From positions 1 to 64,000 of the forward strand of contig NZ_JALQEM010000038.1 in NCBI RefSeq assembly GCF_023630705.1: 64,000 bases of DNA, given 5' to 3'. Each line of letters opens with the position of its first letter. The first letter of the stretch is position 1. A program made the position numbers and the translations under genes. Of this stretch, positions 1 through 8,766 are shown in pieces. The notes beneath the pieces were generated by a model. The model was not told the DNA's origin. It worked only from the letters and a program-made list of their open reading frames with translations, and did not search any database. Origin of the DNA: Caballeronia sp. GAFFF1. GTDB lineage: Bacteria > Pseudomonadota > Gammaproteobacteria > Burkholderiales > Burkholderiaceae.

Positions 1-386
1 GCGACGGCAAGCGTCAGCACGAGCGACACGACCAGCACCGCGATGGCGGTCTGCCGTCCGCCTTCCTTGTTCACGGCCACGTGCATGTCGAGCACGAGAA
101 AGCGGATACCCGCGCAGAAGTGATGCAAATACGCCCACGACAGCACGAGCGTGATGATCTTGACGAGGGGGTGCGCGAGAAAGCCCTTGAACGCCTCGAA
201 GCTGATCTCCGACGTCAGGCTCTGGTCGAGCAGATACAGCAGGAAGGGCAGCGCGATGAAGAGCAACAGACCGCTAATGCGATGCAGGATGGACACCTTG
301 CCCGCCCACGGCAAGCGGTACTTCGCGATCTGTCCAAGCCCGATGTTCCGGTACTCGGGCCTTGGTTTTTTTACGGCTTCAGCCAT
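1..386 (-). CDS. sdhC: Succinate dehydrogenase cytochrome b556 subunit (partial, 3' end outside window)
   Basis: Membrane anchor of succinate dehydrogenase (complex II), which helps bind haem b and passes electrons to ubiquinone. The start codon is at 386 and about 128 codons are visible before the window edge. The N-terminus reads RPEYRNIGLGQIAKYRLPWA, followed by the SILHRISG motif that carries the conserved His and Ser of the SdhC family. A second segment has SWAYLHHFCAGIRFLVLD with the haem-ligand-region histidines. Three hydrophobic segments are expected and two to three are visible. SdhD, SdhA and SdhB would be expected to follow beyond the left edge. Family assignment is strong; only completeness is unknown. 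Confidence 0.93.
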   Translation of the reverse strand, partial: MAEAVKKPRPEYRNIGLGQIAKYRLPWAGKVSILHRISGLLLFIALPFLLYLLDQSLTSEISFEAFKGFLAHPLVKIITLVLSWAYLHHFCAGIRFLVLDMHVAVNKEGGRQTAIAVLVVSLVLTLAV

Positions 387-610
387 GCTAGACCCCTTCT
401 TTCTCTGAATCCCGATGAACGCAGACGCTGCCTTCACGCGTGGGTCGCGACTCGTCGCGTGCCTCTCTGCGGGCCGGCTGACGATGTTCGCGGGTGCGTA
501 ACGGGCGCGTAGCAGCCGCGCGGACTGCGCGACAGCGGTATTTTGTCGCGCGATTGTTATACTGTCCAATATCTATCTCCTCTATCTGAAATACGTTCGG
601 CATATATCGC

Positions 611-1513
611 ATGGAACTGCGTCACATCCGGTATTTCCTGGCCGTTGCAGAAGAGCGGAACGTCACGCGCGCAGCCGAACGGCTCGGCATCGGTCAGCCG
701 CCGCTCAGCCAGCAGATTCACGCGCTCGAAGACGAAATCGGCGTGCGGCTTTTTCGCCGGACGGGGCACGGCGTCGTGCTCACGGAGGCTGGCGAAGCGT
801 TTGCCACCGACGCGCGGCGCATTCTGGAAGACGCCCGCGCCGCCGTCGAGAACGCGCAAAGCGCGGGGCGCGGCGAGATGGGGCAACTGAATATCGGCTT
901 TACGGGATCGGCCGCGTTCAATCCGGTCGTGTCGAAGCTGATCCGCGCGTATCGCCAGTCCTATCCGAACGTCGTGTTGACGCTTGCGGAAGGCAACACG
1001 GCGCAGTTGCTCGCGTGGCTCGATGCAGGCACCGTCGACGTCGCGTTCGTGCGACTCGGCAGTCAGTCGCCGGCGGGCGTCGAGTTCAATCACATCGCCA
1101 TCGAGCCGATGCGCGCCGTGCTTCCCAGCACGCACCCGCTCGCCCAGAAGAAGAAGATCGCCCTGTCCGGGCTTGCCGACGACCCGTTCGTGATGCTCCC
1201 GCGCGTCGCCAGTCCGACGCTGCATGACGTGATCGTCGGCGCATGCAGGGAGGCCGGGTTCGAGCCGATTGCGGGCCAGCAGGCGCCGCAGCTTTCGTCC
1301 GTGGTGAATCTGGTGGCGGCCGGCTTCGGCGTGTCGCTCGTGCCCGCGTCCGTCTGCCAGATTCAGGTGGAAGGCGTCGCGTACCGCGAGGTGTCGGGCA
1401 AGGTCATTTCCATCCGGCTCGCGCTGGCTTCGCGGATAGAAGCGACGCGCGCCAAGACCGCGAATTTCATCGAGACGGCGCGCGCGTTCGCTTCTTCCGT
1501 CGATGCGCTCTAA
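611..1513 (+). CDS. LysR-family transcriptional regulator (CatR/BenM-like)
   Basis: A 300-residue LysR-type regulator of usual length. Residues 1-60 form the winged helix-turn-helix (MELRHIRYFLAVAEE, then RAAERLGIGQPPLSQQI), and about 90-295 form the periplasmic-binding-like effector domain. The wording of the N-terminus is closest to the BenM/CatR/CatM branch that senses aromatic-acid intermediates, but no aromatic catabolic gene lies beside it. It is divergent from sdhC across 224 bases. The only downstream gene on its strand is a small secreted protein, so the target cannot be read from context. The ATG at 611 fits the family N-terminus exactly. Confidence 0.9.
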   Translation: MELRHIRYFLAVAEERNVTRAAERLGIGQPPLSQQIHALEDEIGVRLFRRTGHGVVLTEAGEAFATDARRILEDARAAVENAQSAGRGEMGQLNIGFTGSAAFNPVVSKLIRAYRQSYPNVVLTLAEGNTAQLLAWLDAGTVDVAFVRLGSQSPAGVEFNHIAIEPMRAVLPSTHPLAQKKKIALSGLADDPFVMLPRVASPTLHDVIVGACREAGFEPIAGQQAPQLSSVVNLVAAGFGVSLVPASVCQIQVEGVAYREVSGKVISIRLALASRIEATRAKTANFIETARAFASSVDAL

Positions 1514-1603
1514 CCCTTCCCCCTGGCCGATGATGCTGCGTCGCAATGGCATGCGCATTGCGAGCGTCGAAGGCAGTCAAGGGCAGTCGAAGGGAGAACG
1601 CAC

Positions 1604-1945
1604 ATGACGAACGTATCCAGGACACTGGTCGCAGCCGCGATCGTGTCGCTTTCCAGCGCGGCCTTCGCCGCAGGCAGCGCCGGCCTCGGCGGCATGGGCG
1701 ACGCGAAACATACCGGCGGCGTCAGCGCCGGCGAGTCGACGGGCGGCAACGGCGGAACCAGCGCCGCGGCCACCGGCGCGACAGGCGGCCCTGGCGGGAC
1801 CACTGGCGGCGTGGGCGGGACGGGTAATAGCGGCGGAACGGGCGGCGGCCGAACCGCCGCGACGCCGGGCAGCGGCAACGGCGGCACGCCGACCGGACGC
1901 GAGTCGTCCACCGGGTCGATGAGAAACGGCGGCACGGGGCAGTAG
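1604..1945 (+). CDS. Small secreted glycine/threonine-rich protein
   Basis: A 113-residue protein with a clear Sec signal peptide (MTNVSRTLVAAAIVSLSSAAFA, cleavage about residue 23). The rest is a low-complexity chain rich in Gly, Thr, Ser and Asn, with repeated GG-N/T-GG units and no cysteine. No enzyme domain is visible, and I do not recognise the family. A second, shorter protein of the same build lies at 49158-49394. Such chains may be flexible surface or matrix peptides, but that is inference. A purine-rich stretch (AGGGAG at 1590-1595) precedes the ATG at a suitable distance. Confidence 0.7.
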   Translation: MTNVSRTLVAAAIVSLSSAAFAAGSAGLGGMGDAKHTGGVSAGESTGGNGGTSAAATGATGGPGGTTGGVGGTGNSGGTGGGRTAATPGSGNGGTPTGRESSTGSMRNGGTGQ

Positions 1946-1992
1946 CGAAGCAGCGCATCGCACGTAGCCGCGCGATGCGCCGCTTGCCACGA

Positions 1993-2934
1993 TCAGTCGT
2001 AAAGCACGGCCGCGATCTTCGGATCGCTCATGTTGCTCTTGTCGTACCAGTAAAAGCCGGTATCGATCTTCTTCGGCAGCTTCTCGCCCTTGAGCGCCTT
2101 CACCGCCGAATCGACCACGCATCTGCCGATGCCGATCGGGTTCTGCGTGATCGCGCCGTACATCAGCCCCGAAGTGATGTCTTCCTTCTGCTCCTTGCCC
2201 GAGTCGTAGCCGATCAGCACGAGCTTCTTTCCCGACTCCTTGATGCCGATGGCCGCGCCTTCCGCCGAGCCTTCGTTCGCGCCGAAGATGCCCTTGATGT
2301 TCGGGTTGGCCTGAATCATCGCCTTCGCGATTTCAGCCGACTTCAGGTGATCGCCGCCGCCGTATTGCACCGACACGATCTTGATGTTCGGGTGCTTCGA
2401 CTTCATCTCGTTGAGAAAGCCGTCGCGGCGGTCGATGCCCGTGCGGCTCGTCTGGTCGTGCACGATCACGCCCACTTCGCCGGAGTTGCCGATGGCGTCG
2501 GCCATCTTGTCGGCAGCGAGCGCGGCGGCGGCGAGGTTATCGGTCGTGCAGGTCGTGAGCGGAATGTCGCTATCGACGCCCGAGTCGAATGCGATGACTG
2601 GAATCTTGTTGTTCTGCGCGCGCCTGAGCAGCGGAACGGACGCCTTGCTGTCCAGCGCCGCGATGCCGATAGCCTGCGGCTTCTTCGAAAGCGCGGCTGA
2701 CAACATGTCGATCTGCTTGTCGACCATCGCTTCCGTTTCGGGGCCTTCGAACGTCACCCTGACGTTATGCTCCTTCGCCGACTGTTCCGCGCCCGACTTC
2801 ACCGCTTGCCAGAACTGGTGCTGAAATCCCTTGGAAATGAGCGGGATGTACGCTTCGTCCGCGTAGGCCGTGCTGGCCGCCGTAGCGATTGCGCCGAAAC
2901 CGATCAGGACACCGATGATTCTTCTTTTGAACAT
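1993..2934 (-). CDS. Periplasmic sugar-binding protein of a ribose-type ABC transporter
   Basis: A 313-residue type I periplasmic binding protein (RbsB family). The signal peptide ends near TAYADEAYIP (about residues 25-26). The body has the sugar-binding fold with GIAALDSKASVPLL, then VIAFDSGVD, and a hinge region near FGANEGSAEGAAIG. The longer open frame to 3078 lacks a sensible N-terminus; the start at 2934 begins the signal peptide. It is the last gene of a leftward run GntR, ATPase, permease, binding protein. Because the divergent genes encode L-fuconate metabolism, the ligand is probably L-fucose or a similar 6-deoxy sugar (inference). Confidence 0.9.
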   Translation of the reverse strand: MFKRRIIGVLIGFGAIATAASTAYADEAYIPLISKGFQHQFWQAVKSGAEQSAKEHNVRVTFEGPETEAMVDKQIDMLSAALSKKPQAIGIAALDSKASVPLLRRAQNNKIPVIAFDSGVDSDIPLTTCTTDNLAAAALAADKMADAIGNSGEVGVIVHDQTSRTGIDRRDGFLNEMKSKHPNIKIVSVQYGGGDHLKSAEIAKAMIQANPNIKGIFGANEGSAEGAAIGIKESGKKLVLIGYDSGKEQKEDITSGLMYGAITQNPIGIGRCVVDSAVKALKGEKLPKKIDTGFYWYDKSNMSDPKIAAVLYD

Positions 2935-3002
2935 GAAGGTTCTCCTCCTGGATAGACTGTCTCTCTTGATTTGCTGATACGTCTTCTTTGCGCGCCTGTT
3001 GC

Positions 3003-4028
3003 TCAACGCTTCCTGCGACGCAGAATATCCCCATACACCGCGAGAATGATGATGAGTCCGGTCACGACGATCTGCCATTCCTGCGCGACCGACATGATGC
3101 GCAGACCGTTGGTCAGCACGCTCATGATGAACGCGCCGATGATGGTTCCGAGGATCGTGCCCGAGCCGCCGCTCAACGACGTACCGCCGATCACGACGGC
3201 AGCGATGGCATCGAGCTCATAGCCTTGTCCGAGCGCAGGCTGCGCCGAGTTCAGACGCGAAGCGATCAGCAGGCCCGCGATGCCGCAAATCGCGCCGCCG
3301 AGCCCGTAGATGGCGATCTTCCAGCGATCCACGTTCACGCCCGACAGACGCACCGCTTCCTCGTTGCTGCCGAGCGCGAACGTATAACGGCCGAGCGCCG
3401 TGCGGTTCAACGCGATGGAACTCACGATCGCCACGACGAAGAGGATCAGCACGGCATTCGGAATCGGCACGCTCGGCAGAAAGTAGCCGATAAGCGAGTC
3501 CTGCGAGATCATGTAGAAGTTCTCGGTGTCGGTGAAGTAAATCGGCTTGTCCGACGACACCACGAGCGAAAGACCTTTGAGCAGCATCATCATGCCGAGC
3601 GTCGCGATGAAGGGCGGAATCTTCATCTTGGCCGTGAGCGTGCCGGAGATGGTGCCGCACACCGCGCCCGTCGCCAGGGCCGCGATGATGCCTACCCACA
3701 TCGGCATGTGCCAGTAGGTGAGGAACACGCCGCAGATCACGGCGGTGAACGTCATCAGCGTGCCCACGGACAGGTCGATGCCGCCCGTCACGATCACGAA
3801 TGTCGATGCGATGGCGAGCACGCCGTTCACGGCCGTCGCCTGCAGGATGCCGAGGATGTTATCCATCTGCATGAAGGCGGGCGACGCGAAGCTGAAGAAC
3901 ACAAGCAGCACGATCAGGCTTGCGAACGCAAGGAGCTTTTGCAGCGCGGTCGGCGAGAACACGCGTGAGCGCAAGCCGTTGGCGGGTTTGTCGCTGGCGA
4001 GCGCGGCGGTATCGGTAGGCTGTGTCAT
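3003..4028 (-). CDS. Sugar ABC transporter permease (RbsC-like)
   Basis: A 341-residue inner-membrane permease of the ribose/xylose/galactose class, of usual length and with about ten hydrophobic segments from residue 40 onward. The family signature VTGGIDLSVGTLM is present near residue 80, and the loop SGVNVDRWKIAIYGLGG faces the ATPase. The C-terminus is basic (YGDILRRRKR). It forms the channel for the binding protein encoded 68 bases downstream and pairs with the double ATPase encoded 19 bases upstream. The tight spacing supports a single transcript. Confidence 0.93.
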   Translation of the reverse strand: MTQPTDTAALASDKPANGLRSRVFSPTALQKLLAFASLIVLLVFFSFASPAFMQMDNILGILQATAVNGVLAIASTFVIVTGGIDLSVGTLMTFTAVICGVFLTYWHMPMWVGIIAALATGAVCGTISGTLTAKMKIPPFIATLGMMMLLKGLSLVVSSDKPIYFTDTENFYMISQDSLIGYFLPSVPIPNAVLILFVVAIVSSIALNRTALGRYTFALGSNEEAVRLSGVNVDRWKIAIYGLGGAICGIAGLLIASRLNSAQPALGQGYELDAIAAVVIGGTSLSGGSGTILGTIIGAFIMSVLTNGLRIMSVAQEWQIVVTGLIIILAVYGDILRRRKR

Positions 4029-4047
4029 GTCTCAAGTCCTTGGCGGG

Positions 4048-5559
4048 TCATGCCGCTTGTAGAGTCGGGCGCTGCGTCGCAAGCTGCATGATGCGTTCTT
4101 GCGTCGCCTCGCCGGCGGAAAGTTCTCCCGTGATGCGCCCTTCGCACATCACGACGATTCGATCACTCATGCGCAGGACCTCGGGCAGCTCGGACGAGAT
4201 CATGACGATTGCCTTGCCCTGTTCGGCGAGCGAGCGCAGCAAGCGATAGATCTCGCTCTTCGCGCCGACGTCGATGCCGCGCGTGGGCTCGTCGAAGAAC
4301 AGCACGTCGCAGTCGCGTTCGAGCCACTTCGCAATGACGATCTTCTGCTGATTGCCGCCGGAAAGCAGGCGCACTGGCTGCGTCGCGGAAGGCGTGCGAA
4401 TGCCGAGCAGCTTGATGAAATGCGTGGCCGTCCTGCGGATCTTCGAGCGGCGCAGAAACACGCGCGCTGAAAGGAACTTGCCGAGATTGGACATGACGAT
4501 GTTCGATTCCACGTCCATGCCCGTCGCGAGGCCGAACCGCTTGCGGTCTTCGGACAGATAGCCGATGCCGCGCACCACCGCGTCGCTCGGCTTCTTGATG
4601 GTCGCCTTCGCGCCTTTCACGATGATCTCGCCGGACTCGACCGGGTCCGCGCCGAACACCGCGCGCGCCACTTCCGTGCGGCCCGCGCCCATGAGTCCCG
4701 CGAACCCGAGTATTTCGCCCTTGCGCAGCGTGAAGCTCACGTCTCGCACGAGCGGCCCGGCGTTAAGATGCTTCACTTCCAGCGCCACTTCGCCCTGATG
4801 CGCGCCGCCGAGAAACGAGGTCAGGTCGGTCAGCGTTCTGCCGACCATCATGCCGATAATGGTCTCGACGCTCGTATCCCGCGCGCTGACGGTGGCGACG
4901 TATTCGCCGTCGCGCAACACCGTGACGCGATCCGCAATCTGCTTGAGCTCGTCCATCTTGTGCGAGATGTAGACGATGCCGACCCCGCGTTCCTTCAACT
5001 GACGAATGATGCGGAACAGCTCGGCGATTTCCGCGTCGTTGAGCGCGGACGTAGGCTCGTCCATGATCAGCACGCGCGATTCGAACGACAACGCCTTCGC
5101 GATTTCCACCATCTGCTGGCTCGCGACGGTCAGCGTCTCGACCACCGCGCGCGGATCGAGCTTCACATGCATGCGCTCGAGAATCTCGCGGGCTTGCGCA
5201 TTCAGCTTGTCTTCGTCGAGCAGCAGGCCCATCAGCTTGCGCGGCTCGCGTCCGATGAAGATGTTCTGCGCGACCGTCAGATGGTTCATCAGATGCAGTT
5301 CCTGATGAATGATGCCGATGCCGAGCGCCTGCGCCTCGCGCGGACTCGTGAATTCGACCGGCTTTCCATCGACGAGCATCTCGCCCGAATCGCGGTTGTA
5401 GACGCCCGCGAGAATCTTCATGAGCGTGGACTTGCCTGCGCCGTTTTCGCCCATGAGCGCGTGGACCTCGCCCGGCATGAGTTCGAACTGCACTTCATGC
5501 AGCGCGCGTACACCGGGAAAACGCTTGCTGAGATGGCTGACGGAAATGAGCGGAGTCAT
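4048..5559 (-). CDS. Sugar ABC transporter ATP-binding protein (RbsA-like, two nucleotide-binding domains)
   Basis: A 503-residue fused ABC ATPase. The first domain has Walker A GENGAGKST (near residue 40), a diverged signature region TVASQQMVEIAKAL and Walker B VLIMDEPTSAL. The second domain has a degenerate P-loop GLMGAGRTEVARAV, a good signature LSGGNQQKIVIAKWL and DVLFFDEPTRGID. This asymmetry, with one strong and one degenerate P-loop, is normal for the RbsA/XylG/MglA class. It energises sugar import through the adjacent permease. It is the second gene of the run led by the GntR regulator, with a 52-base gap. Confidence 0.94.
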   Translation of the reverse strand: MTPLISVSHLSKRFPGVRALHEVQFELMPGEVHALMGENGAGKSTLMKILAGVYNRDSGEMLVDGKPVEFTSPREAQALGIGIIHQELHLMNHLTVAQNIFIGREPRKLMGLLLDEDKLNAQAREILERMHVKLDPRAVVETLTVASQQMVEIAKALSFESRVLIMDEPTSALNDAEIAELFRIIRQLKERGVGIVYISHKMDELKQIADRVTVLRDGEYVATVSARDTSVETIIGMMVGRTLTDLTSFLGGAHQGEVALEVKHLNAGPLVRDVSFTLRKGEILGFAGLMGAGRTEVARAVFGADPVESGEIIVKGAKATIKKPSDAVVRGIGYLSEDRKRFGLATGMDVESNIVMSNLGKFLSARVFLRRSKIRRTATHFIKLLGIRTPSATQPVRLLSGGNQQKIVIAKWLERDCDVLFFDEPTRGIDVGAKSEIYRLLRSLAEQGKAIVMISSELPEVLRMSDRIVVMCEGRITGELSAGEATQERIMQLATQRPTLQAA

Positions 5560-5611
5560 GGAGTCGTCGTGAATGAGCGTTCATAGTGCGACCGGGGAGC
5601 CGACATTCGCG

Positions 5612-6370
5612 TCATGGCTCGAAGAGGTCCGGTCTGTCCTTCGCCGAGCGGTGCAATTCGGCGACGACCTGGTCCAGATGGTCGTGCATCGCTTTGGCGG
5701 CGGCATCGGCCTTGCCTTTCTTGAGCGCATCGAAGATGCGCTCGTGCTCGTCGAGCGTGTGCACGAGGCGCTCGGGGCTCGCGAGCAACTGCCGCGCGCG
5801 GTCGAGCGCATTGCGCGACACCGCGACGATCTCTTTTACGCGCGGCAGCGCAATGGCATCGAGCAAAATCTCGTGGAACGCCAGATCGAGTGCATGAAAC
5901 GCTAGGCGCGCGCCGTTCGCCATGGCTTCGCGTTGTTGCGCAAGGTTGCTCTCGAGCGCCTCGAGTATGGCGGCGTCATGCATCGCAGCAACGCCGCGCA
6001 CGGTTTCCACTTCGAGCGCGCTGCGAATGAACAGATGCTGACGAATATCGCGCAACGCGATGGGCTTCACGCGCGTGCCGCGCTGCGGCAAGACTTCGAC
6101 GAGGCCCGCGTGTTCCAGTCTCGCCAGCGCGGCCGATACGGGAAAACGCGAGACGCCCATGCGCTCGCAAACCGCTATCTTGTCGATCATCATTCCCGGT
6201 TCGAGCGCCAGCGTGACGATGGCTTCCCGCAATGCCTCTTCCACCGCCCCGGTCAGACTGCCGCGCTGGCCGGCGGCAATCTTGTGCAGCGCATCATACG
6301 GACTACTCACGATGACCGCATCGGATGAAGGGCTCACGGCGGGCTTGATTTCCGTTGAAGATGCTAGCAT
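5612..6370 (-). CDS. GntR-family (FadR/FCD type) transcriptional regulator of the sugar locus
   Basis: A regulator with an N-terminal winged helix (LREAIVTLALEPGMMIDKIA, then ERMGVSRFPVSAALARLEHAGLVEVLPQRG) and a C-terminal FCD ligand domain with the usual metal-binding His/Asp pattern (LAFHEILLDA, then HDHLDQVVAEL). The open frame runs to 6559, but residues before MLASSTEIK are arginine-rich and look untranslated, so I place the start at 6370; this is not certain. It heads the leftward transporter operon and is divergent from the fuconate dehydratase gene. A perfect 12-base palindrome overlaps the proposed start. It probably represses both arms until a pathway intermediate binds (inference). 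Confidence 0.88.
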   Translation of the reverse strand: MLASSTEIKPAVSPSSDAVIVSSPYDALHKIAAGQRGSLTGAVEEALREAIVTLALEPGMMIDKIAVCERMGVSRFPVSAALARLEHAGLVEVLPQRGTRVKPIALRDIRQHLFIRSALEVETVRGVAAMHDAAILEALESNLAQQREAMANGARLAFHALDLAFHEILLDAIALPRVKEIVAVSRNALDRARQLLASPERLVHTLDEHERIFDALKKGKADAAAKAMHDHLDQVVAELHRSAKDRPDLFEP

Positions 6371-6375
6371 GCTAG
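6364..6375. promoter_or_regulatory. Palindrome between divergent GntR and fuconate dehydratase genes, candidate operator
   Basis: CTAGCATGCTAG is a perfect 12-base palindrome in the 142-base divergent region. It overlaps the proposed GntR start codon (6368-6370). FadR/FCD regulators usually bind short palindromes in such positions, so autoregulation is plausible. The core does not match the classic TGGNNNNNCCA site, and binding is inferred only from position and symmetry. Confidence 0.4.
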
Positions 6376-6512
6376 AAAGCAGATTCGACGTTGTCAACGC
6401 GTGCAAACGCCTAAGAACGCGCAAAGCTGCCTGCATCGCCTTGCTGCGTCGAAGCTCATCAGTGTTTTCCCGCAGACCGTAGTCAATCGCACATTGCCCC
6501 GGAGGCAAACCC

Positions 6513-7814
6513 ATGACAACGATCACCAAGCTGTCCGTTCGGGACATCCGCTTCCCCACTTCGCGTTCGCTCGACGGTTCAGATGCAATGAACGCCGCGC
6601 CCGACTATTCCGCCACGTACGTCACGCTCGAAACCGATTCGTCGGCCGGAATCAGCGGACACGGACTCACGTTCACCATCGGACGCGGCAACGAAATCTG
6701 CGTGGCCGCCGTCGAGGCGCTGAGTCATCTCGTCGTCGGCAAGAAGCTCGAAGACATCGCGGCAAACATGGGCGCGTTCTGGCGCGAGATCACGTCGGAC
6801 AGTCAGTTGCGCTGGATCGGTCCGGACAAGGGCGCGATTCACCTCGCGACGGCGGCCGTCGTGAATGCGGTGTGGGACCTGTGGGCGAAGGCCGAAGGCA
6901 AGCCGGTGTGGAAGCTGCTCGTCGACATGACGCCCGAAGAACTCGTGCGCTGCCTCGACTTCCGTTATGTGACCGATGCGATCACGCCTCACGAAGCCAT
7001 TGCGCTGCTGCGCCGCCACGCGAGCACGCGCGGCGAGCGAGAGAAGGAGATGCTCGCGCACGGCTACCCCGCCTATACGACATCGGCGGGATGGCTCGGC
7101 TATGACGACGAGAAGATCCGCCGCCTGGCTCGCGAAGGCGTCGCCCAAGGGTGGACGCATTTCAAGCAGAAAGTGGGCGGCAATCTGGAAGAAGACGTGC
7201 GGCGCGCCCGCATTCTGCGCGAAGAAATCGGCGCCGACGCGAAGCTGATGATGGACGCGAATCAGGTATGGGAAGTCGATGAAGCCGTCGCGAACATGCG
7301 GCGTCTCGCCGAGTTCGACCCGTGGTGGATCGAGGAACCGACGAGCCCCGACGACATACTCGGGCACGCGGCCATTCGGCGCCGGCTCGGTTCCATCGGC
7401 GTGGCGACGGGCGAGCATTGCCAGAACCGCGTCATGTTCAAACAGTTGCTGCAAGCGGAGGCGATCGACTTCTGTCAGATCGACAGTTGCCGTCTCGGTG
7501 GTCTCAACGAAGTGATCGTCGTGCTGTTGATGGCGGCGAAGTTCGGCGTGCCGGTGTGTCCGCATGCAGGCGGCGTCGGTCTGTGCGAGTACGTGCAGCA
7601 TATTTCGCTGTTCGACTACATCTGCGTGTCGGCGTCGCTCGAGAATCGCGTGCTCGAATATGTGGATCACCTGCACGAGCATTTCATCGATCCGGTGGTG
7701 ATTCGCAATGGCCGTTATATGCCGCCGCAGCGGCCGGGTTACAGCATCGAAATGCACGCGCCATCGCTGGACAAGCATCACTTTCCGGACGGGGAAGCGT
7801 GGCGCGTGAAGTGA
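6513..7814 (+). CDS. fucD: L-fuconate dehydratase (enolase superfamily)
   Basis: Removes water from L-fuconate to give 2-keto-3-deoxy-L-fuconate, the central step of the non-phosphorylative L-fucose pathway. At 433 residues it has the usual length. The catalytic set known from the Xanthomonas enzyme occurs at the same residue numbers: Lys218 and Lys220 (HFKQKVG), metal ligands Asp248, Glu274 and Glu301 (MMDANQ, WIEEP, TGEHC), and the Asp324/His351 pair (QIDSC, CPHAGG). This numerical match makes the specificity call unusually firm for a by-eye reading. A good ribosome site (CGGAGG) precedes the ATG. It is divergent from the GntR regulator and followed by the SDR gene. Confidence 0.93.
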   Translation: MTTITKLSVRDIRFPTSRSLDGSDAMNAAPDYSATYVTLETDSSAGISGHGLTFTIGRGNEICVAAVEALSHLVVGKKLEDIAANMGAFWREITSDSQLRWIGPDKGAIHLATAAVVNAVWDLWAKAEGKPVWKLLVDMTPEELVRCLDFRYVTDAITPHEAIALLRRHASTRGEREKEMLAHGYPAYTTSAGWLGYDDEKIRRLAREGVAQGWTHFKQKVGGNLEEDVRRARILREEIGADAKLMMDANQVWEVDEAVANMRRLAEFDPWWIEEPTSPDDILGHAAIRRRLGSIGVATGEHCQNRVMFKQLLQAEAIDFCQIDSCRLGGLNEVIVVLLMAAKFGVPVCPHAGGVGLCEYVQHISLFDYICVSASLENRVLEYVDHLHEHFIDPVVIRNGRYMPPQRPGYSIEMHAPSLDKHHFPDGEAWRVK

Positions 7815-7872
7815 CCGGCGCTGGAACGAAATCTGCGCGTTCGGGTGATTCGTTTAACGAGGAACTATCACC

Positions 7873-8655
7873 ATGAACGCTTCCACACAGTCTTCTCGCT
7901 TCGCTTCGAAAGTCGTCATCGTGACAGGCGCGGGCTCGGGCATCGGAGAAGGCGCTGCGCGCCGGTTCGCGGCCGAGGGCGCATCCGTGGTGCTCGCCGG
8001 CCGCACGCGGGACAAGCTCGAACGCGTGGCGCGCGATCTCGATGCCTCGCGCACGCTCGTCCACGCGTGCGATGTCTCGCGCTTCGAAGACGCGCAGCAG
8101 TTGATCGACGCCACCATTGCCCGCTTCGGGCGCATCGACGTGCTCGTGAACAATGCGGGCGTTGCGCCGACGGGCCGCATCGACGAGGCATCGCTCGATG
8201 ACTGGCGCGCGATCATGTCGACTGATCTCGACGGCGTCTTCTATTGCAGCCGCGCCGCCATTCGCCATCTGATCCAGGCGAAAGGCTCGATCGTGAACGT
8301 GTCGTCGGTGTCCGGCCTCGGCGGCGACTGGGGCATGAGCTTCTATAACGCGGCCAAGGGCGCGGTGACGAACTTCACGCGCGCGCTCGCGATGGATCAC
8401 GGCCGTGACGGCGTGCGCGTGAACGCGGTCTGCCCGAGCCTCACCGCCTCGGAACTGACCGAAGACATGCTCGGCGACGAACAACTCATGGCGAAGTTCC
8501 GCGAGCGCATTCCGCTCGGCCGCGCCGCGCAACCGGATGACATCGCCGCCGTCATCGCGTTTCTCGCGAGCGACGATGCGCGCTTCGTTACGGGCGTGAA
8601 TCTTCCCGTGGACGGCGGCTTGAGCGCATCCAACGGACAGCCGCCGCAGGCGTGA
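7873..8655 (+). CDS. SDR oxidoreductase, probable 2-keto-3-deoxy-L-fuconate dehydrogenase
   Basis: A 260-residue classical short-chain dehydrogenase. It has the cofactor motif TGAGSGIG (residues 18-25), the NNAG motif, the catalytic Ser of NVSSVSG and the YNAAK catalytic pair. An Arg just after the second strand (LAGRTRDKL) makes NADP a possible cofactor. It starts 58 bases after the fuconate dehydratase gene, with GAGGA ahead of the ATG. In the Xanthomonas L-fucose pathway an SDR oxidises 2-keto-3-deoxy-L-fuconate to the 2,4-diketo acid, and position makes that the likely role here. An L-fucose 1-dehydrogenase role is the main alternative. Confidence 0.82.
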   Translation: MNASTQSSRFASKVVIVTGAGSGIGEGAARRFAAEGASVVLAGRTRDKLERVARDLDASRTLVHACDVSRFEDAQQLIDATIARFGRIDVLVNNAGVAPTGRIDEASLDDWRAIMSTDLDGVFYCSRAAIRHLIQAKGSIVNVSSVSGLGGDWGMSFYNAAKGAVTNFTRALAMDHGRDGVRVNAVCPSLTASELTEDMLGDEQLMAKFRERIPLGRAAQPDDIAAVIAFLASDDARFVTGVNLPVDGGLSASNGQPPQA

Positions 8656-8766
8656 TCCCCAATCCTCCACCGGGCATCGCTCACTCTTTTACGCGCGGAA
8701 TGTCGATTGCGCTACTGTCACGCGCACGCATTCCGCGCCTGCATTTTCCGAAGGATTTCCCCGTTG

